A program made the translations under genes and the position numbers. A model generated the notes under the pieces. It did not search any database. It saw nothing but the letters and a program-made list of their open reading frames with translations, and was not told where the DNA came from. Below, piece after piece: positions 32,578 to 45,776 of a stretch of 64,000 nucleotides of DNA (positions are counted from its first letter, which is position 1; each line of letters starts with the position of its first letter). This DNA is from Astropecten irregularis (taxonomy: Eukaryota > Echinodermata > Asteroidea > Paxillosida > Astropectinidae). The stretch covers positions 12,834,001 to 12,898,000 of the forward strand of contig OZ020248.1 in the NCBI GenBank assembly GCA_963971285.1. Direction: 5' to 3'.

Positions 32578-32946
32578 AATTAAAGGTAGAATCATACTTT
32601 GGTAAGACGCCATAACAGAAATGTTCACAGATTTACCTATACCTTACACTAGTATGAATATGGTGGTGGTAGCAACATTCCGTTAAAATTTGTCCACCTG
32701 AAATGGTGTATTTATCCAGAAATTATCAAACAAATGACCTAAAATCTTTTTGATCTTTTAAAAGATCAAAAATAAAAGAGAAAAGACTTAAGAAAATACT
32801 GTGGAGGTTTTTCACTGTTTTCTCAAAAAGTGGGCACCGTATGGGACTGAAATGTTCACAGATGACTGTTAATGTATCCTCCTAGATATTTTTGCCCACG
32901 AATCTGTATTTCTTTGACAAAAACCAAAGAATGATTTTACCTTTAA
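32578..32946 (+). repeat. MITE-A subfamily I (copy B)
   Basis: TTAAAGGTAGAATCATACTT to GAATGATTTTACCTTTAAA, with GATCTTTTAAAAGATC inside. Complete right end, unlike the copy A counterpart. Confidence 0.8.
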
Positions 32947-33551
32947 ACAATACAAATCCCGAATGAGTTCAGATCTAAGGTTTTTCACCACCGAAATAAA
33001 AACCTTTCAAGGGAGCAAGAGTGCCACGAACTTTTCACAAACAAACCAACTCGATCGAGCCTCCTATCCACAGCTCTGTTAAATCAATCAATCTTCCCTA
33101 TACATGACATGGATATATACATGAATCAATTATGAATACCTGTTGTGAGAGCATAGTGCCCAGCCAATGTGTGTGACAATGCACCTGTGTACGTGTTGCC
33201 TCTCATGCGTGGGGAACATTCTACATTGTGTTTTGGGGAAGGACCTGGGACTATATCCTGGTTAAGATTGCCCCCGGACCTTGCAGAAAAATCATTGAGG
33301 GTGAAAGGAGCAAAGAATCGGCTCCTGGTGATGACTACTGGGACACACTAGTGAAAACAAATAGAGCCCAAACCATTGTTCTTTGCGAGAATCTAAATCA
33401 TACACGTGGCACTTATGGGTCATTTCTGAATCCTGGGTGTCATAATTTGTGGCAATACATGGACTTAATTACCTCTAAAGTGTTATGTTACTGTTTCCAA
33501 GATCACAGTTTTATAAAGGGCCGCGGGTGTTGTTTTTTTTTTACTAAGATT

Positions 33552-33700
33552 GCGGTTTTCAGGACCGCGGTTATCAAGACCACGGTTCTCAGGACCGCGG
33601 TTTTCAGGACCGCGGTTTTCAAGATCGCGGTTTTCAAGACCGCGGTTTTCAGGACCGCGGTTTTCAGGACCGCAGTTTTCAAGACCGCGGTTTTCAAGGC
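33552..33700 (+). repeat. 15-bp tandem array, 10 units (copy B)
   Basis: Same unit and same variant order as copy A for units 1-9 and the last unit. The six units corresponding to positions 10-15 of copy A are missing. Confidence 0.9.
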
Positions 33701-35792
33701 AGCTGACTTTCGTTACCCCCCCCCCCCCACCCCCTTTACCGGGCCCTGTAGATACAACTTCCGTTAAGAAACACCAACTCTAATTTGACACGCCCATATC
33801 TTTCAACTTTGAAACAAAACCAACTTTTTTTTCTAGAGTGGAGACGAGTTTGGAAAACCGAATTCTAAATATAACCAACAACATGCACTTAATATAATTA
33901 TATTCTTTTATTATTGAACTGAAATTTACCGTTTCTCAGTTTTGCTGTGTATTTTTTGTTTGGCATGTAGATGATGTTCGTTAAAGCTCCACAATTAATG
34001 ACACATAATTAGCATCAATTAATATTTTCCAACAAATCACATGTTAGAATTAAACAACTCACATTTCACTGTTTTTTTATTTCAAAACATTTAAAATTAA
34101 CAAATTTACAAAAAATGTACATCTTTTTTACACAAAGCAAAATAAAATCCATACAAAAAGTTGTCGATTGTCTAACACTTCGAAAACGTACAAAAATGTT
34201 GAGAACTTTGGTAATTCTGTGTCTTACTGAAAGAGAATGCCACTTGAAAATGAATCATAAATTTAATCCTTAGGCAAATCGCACTCTTTTCTCACCGATC
34301 TCAAATAATACTGTTTTCGTTTTTCTTCAATGTACAACATTTTTTCTTCCTATCCACAGGGTATACATTATATTTACAAAACTTTTTATGATACATTACA
34401 TTAACCAAAAAAAAATATGCGGTTACCTACAAGACAGAATTTTTTTAACAGTTCAGTTGCTTCAACTTCTGAAAGAATACTGAAAAAACGATCTAACCAA
34501 ATATCTGGATTTTTTAATTATCCGTTATTGAGAAAAATATTTTTATCTTATATGGGGTGAAAAAACAAGGGCTGATCTTGCATGCATGCAAACTAGCAGT
34601 CCTTGAGAGGCCCACAAAGCTTGTAAACAGGATTGCCTTACGAAACGTATTTTTCTTTCGAAGTACCCTGGGACAACCCTTGAAGACCGATGGTCAAAGC
34701 TTCACTATTGTACCACCGAGGTCGCCCATCGATTGTGTTAGCCCCTTGCTGGGCTTGCCAAAATTTAAATACTAATTGTTACACACTGTGCTGTACCCCT
34801 GGGTCTTTGAGCTGTGCTGTAAATATTGACGCATAGGTGTTTGTTCTTCTTTCAAGGAAAAGTGGAGAGGGTAGTGGTGTAGCACCTAGACGTGTGTACC
34901 TTATAAGCACTTATAAAAACTCTTCAGGGTTGTTTTACCGACCAACAAAATGAAAAACAAACTGATGGAATAGAGTGCTGCACAACAGAAAATGCAAGAG
35001 CAAAGTTAGCATAAACGTTAATCGCGTCTAATAATTTGATTACCGGTACTTTTTTGATCGTATTATACGTAATACTGACGAACATTGTATTCTAAATAAG
35101 AGGTCCATAGCAGCAATTGTGTAGCTATGACATCATGTAAACTAACAATACATGGATTGTTATATCATGATGGGCAGACAATGGCGAATAATCAAACCTT
35201 GCAACATCCAAATTCACTTCTTCAAAATACTAAATGCCAAATAAATACAAATAAGGTTGTGACAAAATAATACGCCAAACGAACGCAAAACGTTTGGCAA
35301 ACGAGTCTACAACACTGAAAACTGTATCTGTTAAGTGTTAACTGAATGCGGTATAATGCGTACATGGATATGTTTCTTTTGTTTGAAGTACAGAACCTGT
35401 GCAGTTTGGTGCTCAAGTCAAGCAAAATAATGTATTCAATGCAAACACACGCTGTTCACTTCTGCACAACAGACACCAAAGCTTTGCAAATGACCTCTAC
35501 ATTGCTGATACTGCACATGTAAACAAATTCAAAAACATATCTGTCACAATCGTTAGATTTACAGCATTTGACCATCTGTTCAACTAACAAGTTCCTTTTT
35601 GGGTGATCTCAAAAGTGAGTACATTGCTATAAGGTGAACATCTTATTATTTCAAAAGAGGAAAACAAATATAAAAATGTAAACGTTACCAACTGTGCTTT
35701 AAGTTTCTCCGCATCGGTAAATTAATTAATATATAAAGTTCAGGTATAAAAAAGTTCTGTCTCTTTTTCCTGTTTTTTTTGGCAAGTTAAGC
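33701..35792 (-). other. downstream region of secreted-protein gene, possible 3' UTR (copy B)
   Basis: Near-identical to 17347-19435. An insertion of about 20 bp lies near 35047-35066. No independent gene seen. Confidence 0.35.
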
Positions 35793-36576
35793 TTACTCTC
35801 TAGATTGAACCCTCCGTCTACAGTCTCTCCTTTCTCTGATGGTGGGCAGTGTCTTGCAGCGGGTCAGTTCGTGTTGGATGAACTCCTGCCATTCACAGCA
35901 TTTGCTGAACATGCTCTGGGAGGCCTTGCTGAGAGCGCACTTCTCCACGCGGCGCATCAGGTCCTTGTAGACGGTCTGTCCGTGGGTCTCGGGCCCGTGG
36001 AACTTCATCTTGCGCCGGTGCACCACGTTGGGACGCTTCTGGACCAGGTGGAGGTCCAGATCGCAGAAGAGGCCGTTCTCGGCCACCTGACGGCCCAGCT
36101 TGCAGCACTTCTTGGGCGACTTGGGCCGCCGTGGCTCCGGCTGGGGCTCCGGCTCCGACATCAGCCGGCTGCCGACCTGGTCGAAGATCTGCTGCTCCAG
36201 TTCCTCCAGGACACCGGCCGGGTCGGCTTCGCCCTCCAGCTGAGTCGCCTCGTCTTCTGCCGCTGCCACCACCCCTTGCTCGGGCTCCGGCTGCTCCGCG
36301 ACCATGGGCTCGTCAAATTTCACTTCTTCGGAGAAAACAGAAATAATGAAACAAAATAAGTATAGACAATCCAATCGAACCATGAAAACACTCAAATTTA
36401 AATCTGCCTTTTAAATCACATTTACATGTAGACTGAGAGCAAAGATTTAAGAACTTGGGACTGTTATCAAGCCGGGGCAAAAAGAAGGTGTTTTTTTTAG
36501 CAGAAAAAGACGAAAACTCACCCGCACACACAGACGCCAATAGCGTCGCCAACAGAAGTACCACTTGTATCTTCAT
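35793..36576 (-). CDS. secreted eight-cysteine protein, anaphylatoxin/fibulin-like pattern (copy B)
   Basis: Same two-exon structure as the copy A gene. Exon 1 is 36522-36576, exon 2 is 35793-36325, and the intron of 196 nt has GT-AG borders in phase 1. The product is 195 aa. Residues 1-18 (signal peptide) are identical. The acidic region differs at two residues (K30Q, V34E) and lacks one Glu-Ala pair. The cysteine domain, with Cys at 92, 93, 106, 148, 161, 162, 175 and 187, has no amino-acid change. Seven third-position differences are visible in the DNA of that domain. This shows constraint on the domain and relaxed constraint on the linker. The frame is intact, so the gene appears functional in both copies. 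Role unknown. Confidence 0.85.
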
Positions 36577-36949
36577 TTCGGTTTTAAGAAAGTTTCTCGA
36601 CAAAATAATACTCAAGACGAAGTTTTTTTTTAAGTCAGAAAGATGAACTCGTAAATTCGATTGCTTCGGCGAAACCTTTTCCTCAGTCCAGCTCAGTCGA
36701 TCTCGAGGTAAACACTGCCGGCTTGAGCGCTGCGCTGCCCGTTTTAACACGAGGTTTTCCCCAGGTCCCTACTTGTTTACTACTTCTGCCCAATAATACC
36801 TTATACTTTTTTATTGTTCGCCCAAAGTCCCATACAATACTAATAAAAAAAGAAAGAGAGATTGAATGGCCAGTATTATGTATGCATGAAACCGCATAGG
36901 TTCTTTCATCCAGTGCTCCCGTGCCCGGGAAAAGTTAATTCGCTCCCGA

Positions 36950-37053
36950 CCAATCACAGAGCTCAGAGACGCAGAGTCGGTGACCGTGAGAACTTGTCAC
37001 CTTGTGATACGTCCGTGCCAATCACGTGGAACTACAGTGAAGAACAACAGCTG
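36950..37053 (-). promoter_or_regulatory. CCAAT/E-box cluster upstream of secreted-protein gene (copy B)
   Basis: CCAATCAC at about 36950, CCAATCACGTGG at 37018-37029 and CAGCTG downstream, as in copy A. The block is unchanged while nearby intergenic DNA has indels. Confidence 0.35.
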
Positions 37054-37483
37054 TGTGCCATACGGCCGTTTCCTGTGTAAACCGTATTATCAAAAGTCAT
37101 AGTTAAATTAAACCACCGCTATGAAACAGATAGATAGGGTCCACAAATTACACTGATATCGAAATATTCTATCAACATTGGGTACAGGAAGTTATTAGAA
37201 AGCATTGGAACATAATTGGCTGCGATCCAAATTAAGTATCCAATCGTAATACGGCGGAAATCCACATCATTTTCAACGGAGGAAGGTTGTCATTTTACTG
37301 AACATTGAGTAAACATTATACTATTCTCGAAAAATTGAACGCTACAGCAAAACGTGACTCGGCCGTGACTCGGCCGTGCCGTGCAAACTGGATTCACCAT
37401 AAAATAATTGTCCGCGATTCACAGTCAATGATGTGGCTACTGGCTACCCATCCTCTCAGTTGAGTCTAGTATTGTAAAAAGCA

Positions 37484-37773
37484 TTGTACACTGTCAACAT
37501 TTTTGGTAACAATCTCGGTAACTTAAACATGTTGCCCAGGTACCGTTGCTGAAAATGTTGTCAGTGTACACTGTACACAGAGCAGAATGAGTTGGGTAAC
37601 AATAACCGTAACATCATCACTAACATGTCGCAACAACTCATCTCGGTACTAGGCCAAATGTTGCTAGTGTACACAGGGCCCAAAGTCGTGTTGCCCAGGT
37701 GTTTGCCCTTACTGGGCAACACTGAAAATGTTACCGAAAATATTAACAGTGTATATACATGTACACTCTGCTT
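37484..37773. repeat. MITE-D copy (copy B)
   Basis: Starts TTGTACACTGTCAACATTTT and ends GTACACTCTGCTTG, with alternating GGTAACATGTTGCCCAGG-type blocks on both strands. Longer than the copy A version. Confidence 0.75.
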
Positions 37774-38790
37774 GACGCAATTTTGAACATATCCATAAGT
37801 AGGCCTACTATAGGGCGTACCACTGGGCATACATAAGTGAATGGGCATGCCCGTATTATTACATGTACTTCTTCGGGCACCGCAGTGCTCTGAAAATCAG
37901 TGAGAGCTTTCGCTCTTTCATCCGACGGAATTTCCATCGTACTATTTCCCAAGTCCCAAGTCCCAACACCAAGACAACAATTAAATAGCTTGTATCATAA
38001 ATCAATAGCCCAATAAGGGTAAAAAGAAAAACCGAGAACATTTGGTGCTGTGATCAAACATAAACACGAAACAGTCGTCACTCACCGACCTCAATCCCCC
38101 TGTTGACAAACAAATCGCACGTGCATATGTGCATGGGTACTGTACTGAGGGTAAGAAATGAGGCATCTTGGTCCATGTGGAGGACAATATTTCTGAGGAA
38201 GTTACGAGAAAACATGAAGTGCTCTACAAGGGGGGCAAAGGAACAATACAAGGGTAAACAGCTTTATAACCCCCACTGGAAACACAGCGGGAGCCCTTGG
38301 CAAATACTATACGGTCACTCTAGGGGCGATGCAAAGAACAATGCAAACATAAGTGTTGTCAACAGACCATCTTTTCCTTTCTCTTTACCTTTCCTTTTAG
38401 TTTTACGAGGACTGTTATATGCAATCCCAAATCCTGGTCACACGTTGACACCTATAATACCCGTTGATCACGGTACTCCTTAGAGCAATATAGACCTATC
38501 CACCAAGACAATTTCTGGGCACTTTCGCAAACTCCGTGTAGTTAGAACTCCAAAGAAAACAAACGCATGCACTTAGAGGATATTGATTTTGTTGCATGGG
38601 GGCTTAGGGATTTTCAGGGAAAGTTTCTGACGCCCATAGCACGTGCACGATATAGCTGCCTATCATTCTAAAACATTTCTACGAAAAGTTAAATCTCCTC
38701 GCTAGAATCTCCCCGGCGGTTCACCCGGTCGGTTTATTCATCTGTTCGGTCATTTTAGGGTCAGGTTTTGGTTTAGTTATAGCCTTGTGG

Positions 38791-41001
38791 CAACTTAGGC
38801 AGCCTTAGGCAACTACGGAGACGAGCTGAGAGACTTTGGCGTAGACACGGTTCCATGTCTAGTAGAAATTCATTTCGATATTTCAGGACTAGGACTACAA
38901 ATTCACTTTTTAAGGCTTGCAAGGAATATTATTCTAGTAAGATTGAGAATTGTCATGGCGATCAAAAGAAATTGTACGGCATTGTCAATTCCATACTTAA
39001 GCCTGACAAAACTGATGAATTTTGCACTTACTCCTCTAAAACTGATCTGGCTAATAAGTTTAATGATTACTTTATTGACAAAGTCACTAAAATCAGAAAT
39101 GATTTGGATATTCAATCTCAGGTTGATAATGTCTCATATAAGACAGATGGTGTTAATCAAACACTAGATTGTTTCACAGCTGTTAATATGGAGCTGGTCA
39201 AGCGTTACATTTTAAAGGCTCCCTTAAAGCAGTGTGTTAGTGATCCAATTCCAACATGGCTGTTGAAGAAATGCATCAATGTGTTACTTCCTATAATTAC
39301 GTCAATGGTCAATTGTTCTTTTAGAAATGGTGCATTTGCTAATACATGGAAAAATGCAGTGGTTGTTCCACTGAAGAAGAAGGCAGGAGCTGGTTTCGAG
39401 CTGTCAAATTATAGACCAATAAGTAATTTATGTTTTATTTCAAAATTAGTGGAACGGATTGCTGCAGACCAAATTACTTCTCACATGCATAATAATGATC
39501 TTTTTCCAGTGTACCAATCAGCTTACAGGCAGTTTCATAGTACAGAGACCATGCTTTGTAGAATAACATCGGATATATTTCATTGTATGGGTAATCAACA
39601 GGTTGTTATGATGGTGTTACTTGACCTAAGTGCTGCCTTTGATACTGTCGACCACAGTGTTTTATTGCAAATTATGGAAACTAACTTCGGGTTTGACAAT
39701 ATTGCACTAAATTGGTTAAGTTCATATCTCGATAATCGTTACCAAAGAGTTTCAATCTCAGGCAAGTTATCTGATTGTATTAGTGTCAAGTTTGGGGTTC
39801 CTCAAGGTTCATGCCTTGGCCCCATGCTTTTCACAGCATATGCGAGCTCCCTTTTTAATGTTATCAAAAATCACATGATCAGTGGGTACGGGTATGCTGA
39901 TGATACGCAGTTGTTGAAATTTTTCTCTCCTAAGCTGAGTGATCAAAATGAATCATTGAAAAATGTTGAAGATTGTCTTGCTTCAGTACAAGCATGGATG
40001 TTGAGACACAAGTTGAAATTGAATGATGGTAAAACAGAAGTTATCTTGTTTGGATCTCGTCAACAACTGGAAAAGATTAATATACATCATGTTAAAGTTG
40101 GCATCAATGAAATTAAAATTGTTGATAATGTTCGCAGTTTGGGATTCTGGCTGGATTCCAGACTGTCGATGGAAACACATGTTAATCGTATTTGTAAAAA
40201 GGTTAACTACAGCTTACACAACTTGCGTCGAATTCGCAAATACCTCACTCAAGGAGCTACTGAGTGTTTAGTTCACTCACTAATTACCTCTCATTTGGAC
40301 TATGTTAACTCTGTAATGTACGGCATGCCTCAATTTTTATTTGACAAACTGCAGCGATTACAGAACAATGCTGCTCGGTTGGTTTTAGGTTTACGTAAAT
40401 ATGATAGAATTTCACATTCACTTAGGGATCTGCACTGGCTCCCAGTTCGTGAGCGAGTCCATTTTAAGATTTTATTTTTTAATCTTTAAGGTATTGCATA
40501 ACAAAGCACCTGCATATTTAACAGACTTAATCGTAAAATCCGATTCTGCTTACAGTCTACGTAGTCGAGACACAATATTTCTTAATGTGCCTCGTTCTAA
40601 AAATAAACTAAATGACAGGGCATTTGCCGTTTCAGGGCCAAAGTTGTGGAATTCTTTGCCACAACATTTGAAGAAAATCACAGCAGAAAATGAATTCAAA
40701 AGTGCAATAAAAACACATCTCTTTAATAAATGTTACAAGTAATTAAGTACCAATTTTATTAAATTAATTTTAATTTATTTTAATTTTAAAATTCTGAGTA
40801 ACTTTTATTGATTATGAATTGTGTAATTTTTTTTTTTTTTCATGTTAATTTTAAAATGTTATGTTTTATTCATTTTTATTCATATTTGTAAGCTCTTTGT
40901 ATATAGGGCTCAACATTGTAAAGCGCTTTTGAATATTGATTTTTTATATATAGAAATAGCGCTATAGAAATGAAATAAATGTTAAATGTTAAATGTTAAT
41001 G
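38791..41001 (+). mobile_element. 5'-truncated CR1-group LINE, copy B only
   Basis: Non-LTR retrotransposon insert of 2211 bp flanked by TTGTGG direct repeats at 38785-38790 and 41002-41007. The same site in copy A (22354-22359) is single and empty. The 5' truncation falls in the linker before the reverse transcriptase, and the endonuclease is missing. The 3' end has a GCGCTATAGAAATGAAATAA tail followed by about three AAATGTT repeats, typical of CR1/L2-like elements, which end in short tandem repeats rather than poly-A. The little-decayed ORF and intact target duplication point to a recent insertion. Confidence 0.92.
38792..40742 (+). pseudogene. LINE ORF2 fragment: reverse transcriptase and C-terminal region, one frameshift
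   Basis: Open from the truncation point (RRRAERLWRR linker) through 40489. Numbering from the ATG at 38855, the fingers motif NYRPISNL lies near residue 184. Motif A LLDLSAAFDTVDH is near 254-266 with its catalytic Asp. Motif B GVPQGSCLGPMLF is near 313, and motif C YADD near 346-349. Motif D LNDGKTE is near 388 and motif E LGFWLD near 428. After about 40465, in a T-rich run, the frame shifts. The conserved C-terminus (DRAFAVSGPKLWNSLP...THLFNK) continues in another frame to 40742. The reverse transcriptase core is uninterrupted, but lack of the endonuclease and the frameshift make it dead. RT motifs and C-terminus fit the CR1/L2/Rex1 group; the exact clade is not resolved. Confidence 0.9.
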
Positions 41002-41007
41002 TTGTGG

Positions 41008-42417
41008 GTTTTTTCTTCGAAGTAAGCATGGTTTTGGTTCTTTTTTGGCCCTACGGGCAGAAGCAAAGGATCCCATTTCCCACGCAATATTATTCATGTA
41101 CAGGAATTGAAGTTCCGCGTATCAGTAAACTAAATGTGGAGAAACTCTAGCTGTGGTAACTGCCAAGCGCACCAAAACAATCTCGCAAGAATATTACATC
41201 AATAAATGTTCAGGTTTGAATCTATTCTATGCAAATCGCTTTGTCTTGATCTAGATTTGGACAAAATGTCAAACGATGAAATGTAGGGTACATGTAGGCA
41301 TATATGGTAAACATTTCATCATTGATGTTAACCCTGCGGGAAAAATGGGACCGACGCACTATTTTGTTTTCTGGTTACTATGGTAAGTTACAGTTCTGAT
41401 TATGATGTCTTTGTGTATCAACCAGGTTTTGGTGAATACATGCCTGCCAAAATATCAAAGCAAATTCAATACAACTTTTATTAATTTCAATTTTGGAGTC
41501 GAGAAGGAACGCTGAGTAATTGTGGATACTTTCCAAAGTTTTTTTTTATGGTTCGTCGGAATTTTCATTTTGTATAGCCTATAGGCCTAATAGTAATACG
41601 CCCACTTCGTGTCACGAACGTTCTGGTCGTGAAAGAAATTGAACAATTCACTTCTAACCAAAAAACACCTATGGAAAAGCGATTCTTTGACAAACAAAAG
41701 TGACAGGTTTCTCACCTGTACCGCGTCACGTGCTGAGATGAAAAGGAGCAAATTCATACACATTTTGTTGTTTGCAACAAAATTACAATCAATTTTCGCA
41801 GTTGAGTTGACAGAATGCCAACAAACTTCAAAGTGGTTGCATAAGGCCCGACTATTCTTGAAACTTCACAGGGACCGAGGATAATAATATTTAAATACAA
41901 TGGGATTCTAAGTGTGGATATATGCAAGTTAGTGTTATTATTTTGTAACCATTCCCATTTTAGAATTTAAGTACTATACCCCGCTGATTATTGTGTAAGA
42001 AGTGAGACACGTGAGATGATACAGTTCGTATATAATAAGCCTACTTGTGCTAAGAATGACTTACTAGGACGATGGCAGGTTATAATGTGCCAAGATTAGA
42101 AGGACAAACTTGGCCTGGATGCCAAGAATTAGCTGTAGGATTTGACCGGATGCCAAGACCAAATAGTGACCCCTCCCTCAAAGTAGGCGTCAATAGTGCG
42201 CCCCCTTCGGCCAAAGTCATTTCAACAAAATTATCATCATGGACATTGGGCAAGCAGAACAAGTTGGTATAATGTAGTCTTTGCAGGAATGTCGTGCATG
42301 AAAACATGTCCTATATAACCTGGTGGAATCGCCCAAAAATCCATGATTTTATCTCCATTTATTCATTATTAACCTTTCTATCAAAAAACGGCAGCCCAAC
42401 GAATTCAAGCCAAGCCA
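41008..42417. other. no gene seen (copy B of 22360-23762)
   Basis: Resumes copy A homology immediately after the LINE. Short ORFs at 41639-41884 and 42080-42307 match copy A ORFs but show no domain. Confidence 0.5.
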
Positions 42418-42571
42418 GGGGTCGATTTCACCAAACTCATCGTACCTTACTATATCAATCGTAAGACTTATGATGCATTGCAGCCGTACGTTGGATAGGC
42501 TCCCTACGACGGGTTATCATTCGTAACTCGAGTTACGATCGATCAAATGGCTTCCTGACTGAATCGACCCC
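42418..42571 (+). repeat. MITE-B (copy B of 23763-23913)
   Basis: GGGGTCGATTTCACCAAACT to GAATCGACCCC. More diverged on its right side than the copy A version. Confidence 0.75.
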
Positions 42572-43025
42572 GGCCTGATTCAGAGCGATCCCGTTCCAAG
42601 ATCCATCGGCCTACTTCGACCGACCTTCCCCTTTAACTCGAGATGACAACATCAAACTTGAAGTTCATTGGTAAATCGTACAGTGTACTCAGCTCAACTT
42701 ACACATACCAAGAACGCCTAGCACTTATGTCCAACTCCGATGACAGAAACGCCTGACCTGAACATCATACCCTCTTTGCCACAGCACAATGCTTCTCTTA
42801 GGTTCTGCTGATGCGTGCATCCAGAAGAATTGATGCACCACGAGGCCAATGTCTTTTCCCGTGAAACACTCAAGCCTACATGCCTGTGTTTCTCATGTTA
42901 CAGCAGTTGACGTCACACTCACACCATCCAATATCAGTTCAGTAATACATTGATTTCCAAACAGTTTCCACATGTACAAACTGAACACATTTCAACTTGA
43001 TCGTAAAAACTGAACCTCTTCCACA

Positions 43026-43165
43026 TGGATCGATTTATCGAAGTCCTACGATCGATTGTCACTCGAGTTACGAAGGATAACCAATCGTATCCTACGTATC
43101 ACTGCAATACATCATTGAGTCCTACGATCACTATTAAGTTACGATGAGTTTGGTGAAATTTATCC
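43026..43165 (-). repeat. MITE-B (copy B of 24354-24494)
   Basis: GATCGATTTATCGAAGTCCT to GTTACGATGAGTTTGGTGAA. Eroded ends as in copy A. Confidence 0.65.
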
Positions 43166-43584
43166 TAATTTTTAACAAGTAGGCCTATAAATTGAATACA
43201 TGTAATCTTGAGAGCATGATTAAGAGGAAATCATGCAGTGAGAAGCGAAGTTTGTATTAAGCCTGCCTGCCCCAAATACAACCGTTAGCAAAGTGGAACG
43301 GAAGGCTCCAACTTTTATACGAAGATTCGGACACCGATGTTTATATCTTTTTTCCGATGAATTGGTCAAAAGCATTTACAATTTTTACCTCCATTGTTAC
43401 TGTAGTGTTATAGTAAACCTTACACAATGATTGGCTCTACATTTCAGGTGTAGGTGTAGCTGATTTGACTCGTGGCTATAGAAGATCTGCATGGGCGGGG
43501 AAAATTACCAGGGGTGAGCATGATTTACCTAATACGTCGTTATCAATGAATATATGGCTCCATTTTTTATCATGGGAATGACAA

Positions 43585-43636
43585 ACAAGATTTGCTCTTG
43601 TTGTTGCTCGTGGGTTCGAATCCCACCTGAGGCAGC
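43585..43636 (+). ncRNA. tRNA-like remnant (copy B)
   Basis: The T-arm GTGGG-TTCGAAT-CCCAC at 43610-43626 is unchanged. The upstream hairpin is ACAAGA...TCTTGT. The acceptor-like 5' side has decayed further (GGCTCC). Same caveats as the copy A entry. Confidence 0.3.
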
Positions 43637-43989
43637 ACCAGATTTCTTCTTTATGGGTACTAACATCACAGTGAATGAAGGATGAACAGATTGCTCTGCT
43701 TGCCTTAGTTCGTTGACATCAAGGAGTTTACATGTAAGATACCTGGCCGGAATGTGACAAGGCGCTGACAGGAAGGGAAGACGGCTGCAGATGTGATTAC
43801 AGTTACAGAGATCATAACAAGATGTTCTCAGTCTCACTGAAGAGCTAGGAAGATCTTCGGACCGTCCCAGAGCTCTGATGAGCTATCAAACAATGACAGG
43901 CTTTTCAATAATTCACGAGACAATTAGTCAAGTTTCAAACTTCACAATTGAACCAACTGTTATTATTTCTCATATGCAGCCAAAAGCAA

Positions 43990-44067
43990 TGACCTGAAAT
44001 ATGCAAAAAGCATTTTAGAAAGATTCTTTAGCTAGGATAAAACGTCAGGCCCTCCTAACTCTTAGAA
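43990..44067 (+). repeat. dispersed repeat fragment (copy B)
   Basis: Counterpart of 25345-25432, with the CGTCAGGCCCTCCTAACTC block. Confidence 0.5.
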
Positions 44068-44893
44068 TGAAGCTCTTCCTGGTTATGCACTTAGCAAGCT
44101 TTAAACTACAATATAGGCCTACATGATTGTAATAGTCAACATGAAATGTTGGAATACCGTGGCACAATGTAACTTGTAAGAATCATGGTATACATAATGC
44201 ACAAAACGGGCGGTTAGTTTTTAAGCTACACCATGGAGCTATAGGCTTCTAAGCAAGCTCCAAGCTAGCTCCATGCACCTCGCTCCATGCATGTACCTTT
44301 GTTGATGTTTTGTTGTTCGGGGCCTGGATAAAAACACGAGATCACCTGGTGCGACCATACATGGCCCCCGTATGCTCTGCTTAGCTCACCACGTGGGTGC
44401 AACCCGGTCTCACCAAATCAAAACACCGGCCGGTGTTTACATTCTGGGGCCCGGGGGTTACCGGCCGGCCGGTGTTACTCCCCTCCCTCCATACCCAGGT
44501 GCTCTCCCCGGGGGAGGGGCCGTGTTTACGGTCGGTCGATTCATAGAGCTTCCTAGCTCTATGGTCGATTCCACCATGTACCAGAGCACGGTGCTGCTTC
44601 ACACGGCCCAAACCTCTGACCTCGTTTTCTGGTGAATTGCATATAGACATCATGCACGTGTTAATTCAATCCCACAAACTCAACCCGGTATATCGCTTAA
44701 CACCATATTGCACAACCTTTCCGAAGGAAAAGAAAAAATCCATCCATGACCCTGAGATGGAACTATTGACAATTTTTTTTCCACCCAAGTTGTTGAAAAA
44801 TAGGCCAACAACCACAAAATGAGATGAGCTAAGTAACAGGCGGCAAAGCGACTTGAAATCTGGACAAGAACTTAGCGGCTGTCAAACAATTTT

Positions 44894-45065
44894 GCCTTTG
44901 ATTTATTCACCCGAATGAAAAGGCCTGCGAAACACATACGGGTAAAAATAATAGTACCTAACCAAATTATAAGAAAAACCCATGGGTATAGGCCTACGTT
45001 CTTGCAAGGGGCTTGTTGTTGTTGCTGGTGATTGTACACTATCTCCATTTCGGTCAGCCCGTGAG
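44894..45065 (-). pseudogene. repeated putative C-terminal exon, copy B1
   Basis: Here the frame is open through the Gln run, APCKNVGLYPWVF and LIIWLGTIIFT. A 2-bp insertion (ACCCGTATG versus ACCTATG) then changes the tail. Frame breaks sit at different places in A1 and B1, so each copy decayed independently. Confidence 0.4.
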
Positions 45066-45776
45066 AATCAAAACTACACATACCACTGACCAGGGACAGT
45101 TATACGATGCTTCAATAATAAATGCAATTTTTGTTCACTGTATGCATACAATTTTGATTTACTAAACCATAAACTTCACTCAGCAAACCCAAAGGATCGC
45201 AACTGATCATGGATTCACCATAGTCACCCTCCATTCCCTAAGCTCCAAAGGACTCACCCCTCACAAATTGGAGCGCCAATTCCTGTGCAACCTATAGTTT
45301 CCATACTCATTACAAAAGTGAGCGGTGCTCACCGAAACATTGATTATTTTCGGGGTGTTGGTGTCATATGCAAGTTGAGTGTCTGAGCTTTCCATACATA
45401 TAAGACTTTCTCCCAAGAATCATATAATTTGTTAGTTGGCAGCCATTTCAAAAGTGTATAGCTTTTTTAGACACCCTGTAAAGGCGAAACACATCCAAAA
45501 GAGCATTAGGCGGTATTGGCCTATAGGCCTACACAAAAAGTACCAAGACAACCGCCTTACTTTATGATATCGTTTGAGAGTCGCGTAACATTTGGGAGAA
45601 GACAGCAAACATTAATTAAAAGATGATTTCAACTTCGTGTAAGGAAACAACGGTTTACACAGATGACGAACAACAAGAATCGGCATTGCAATTGACAGTT
45701 TTGGAAGACGCTATATAGGTTTCTTACAAAAGGAATCTTTCACTTTAAAATACATGACCAGGTTGAGTTATACCAA

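Noticed and set aside
32356..32628. ORF spanning the undetermined bases
   Set aside because: It consists mostly of unknown residues across the gap.
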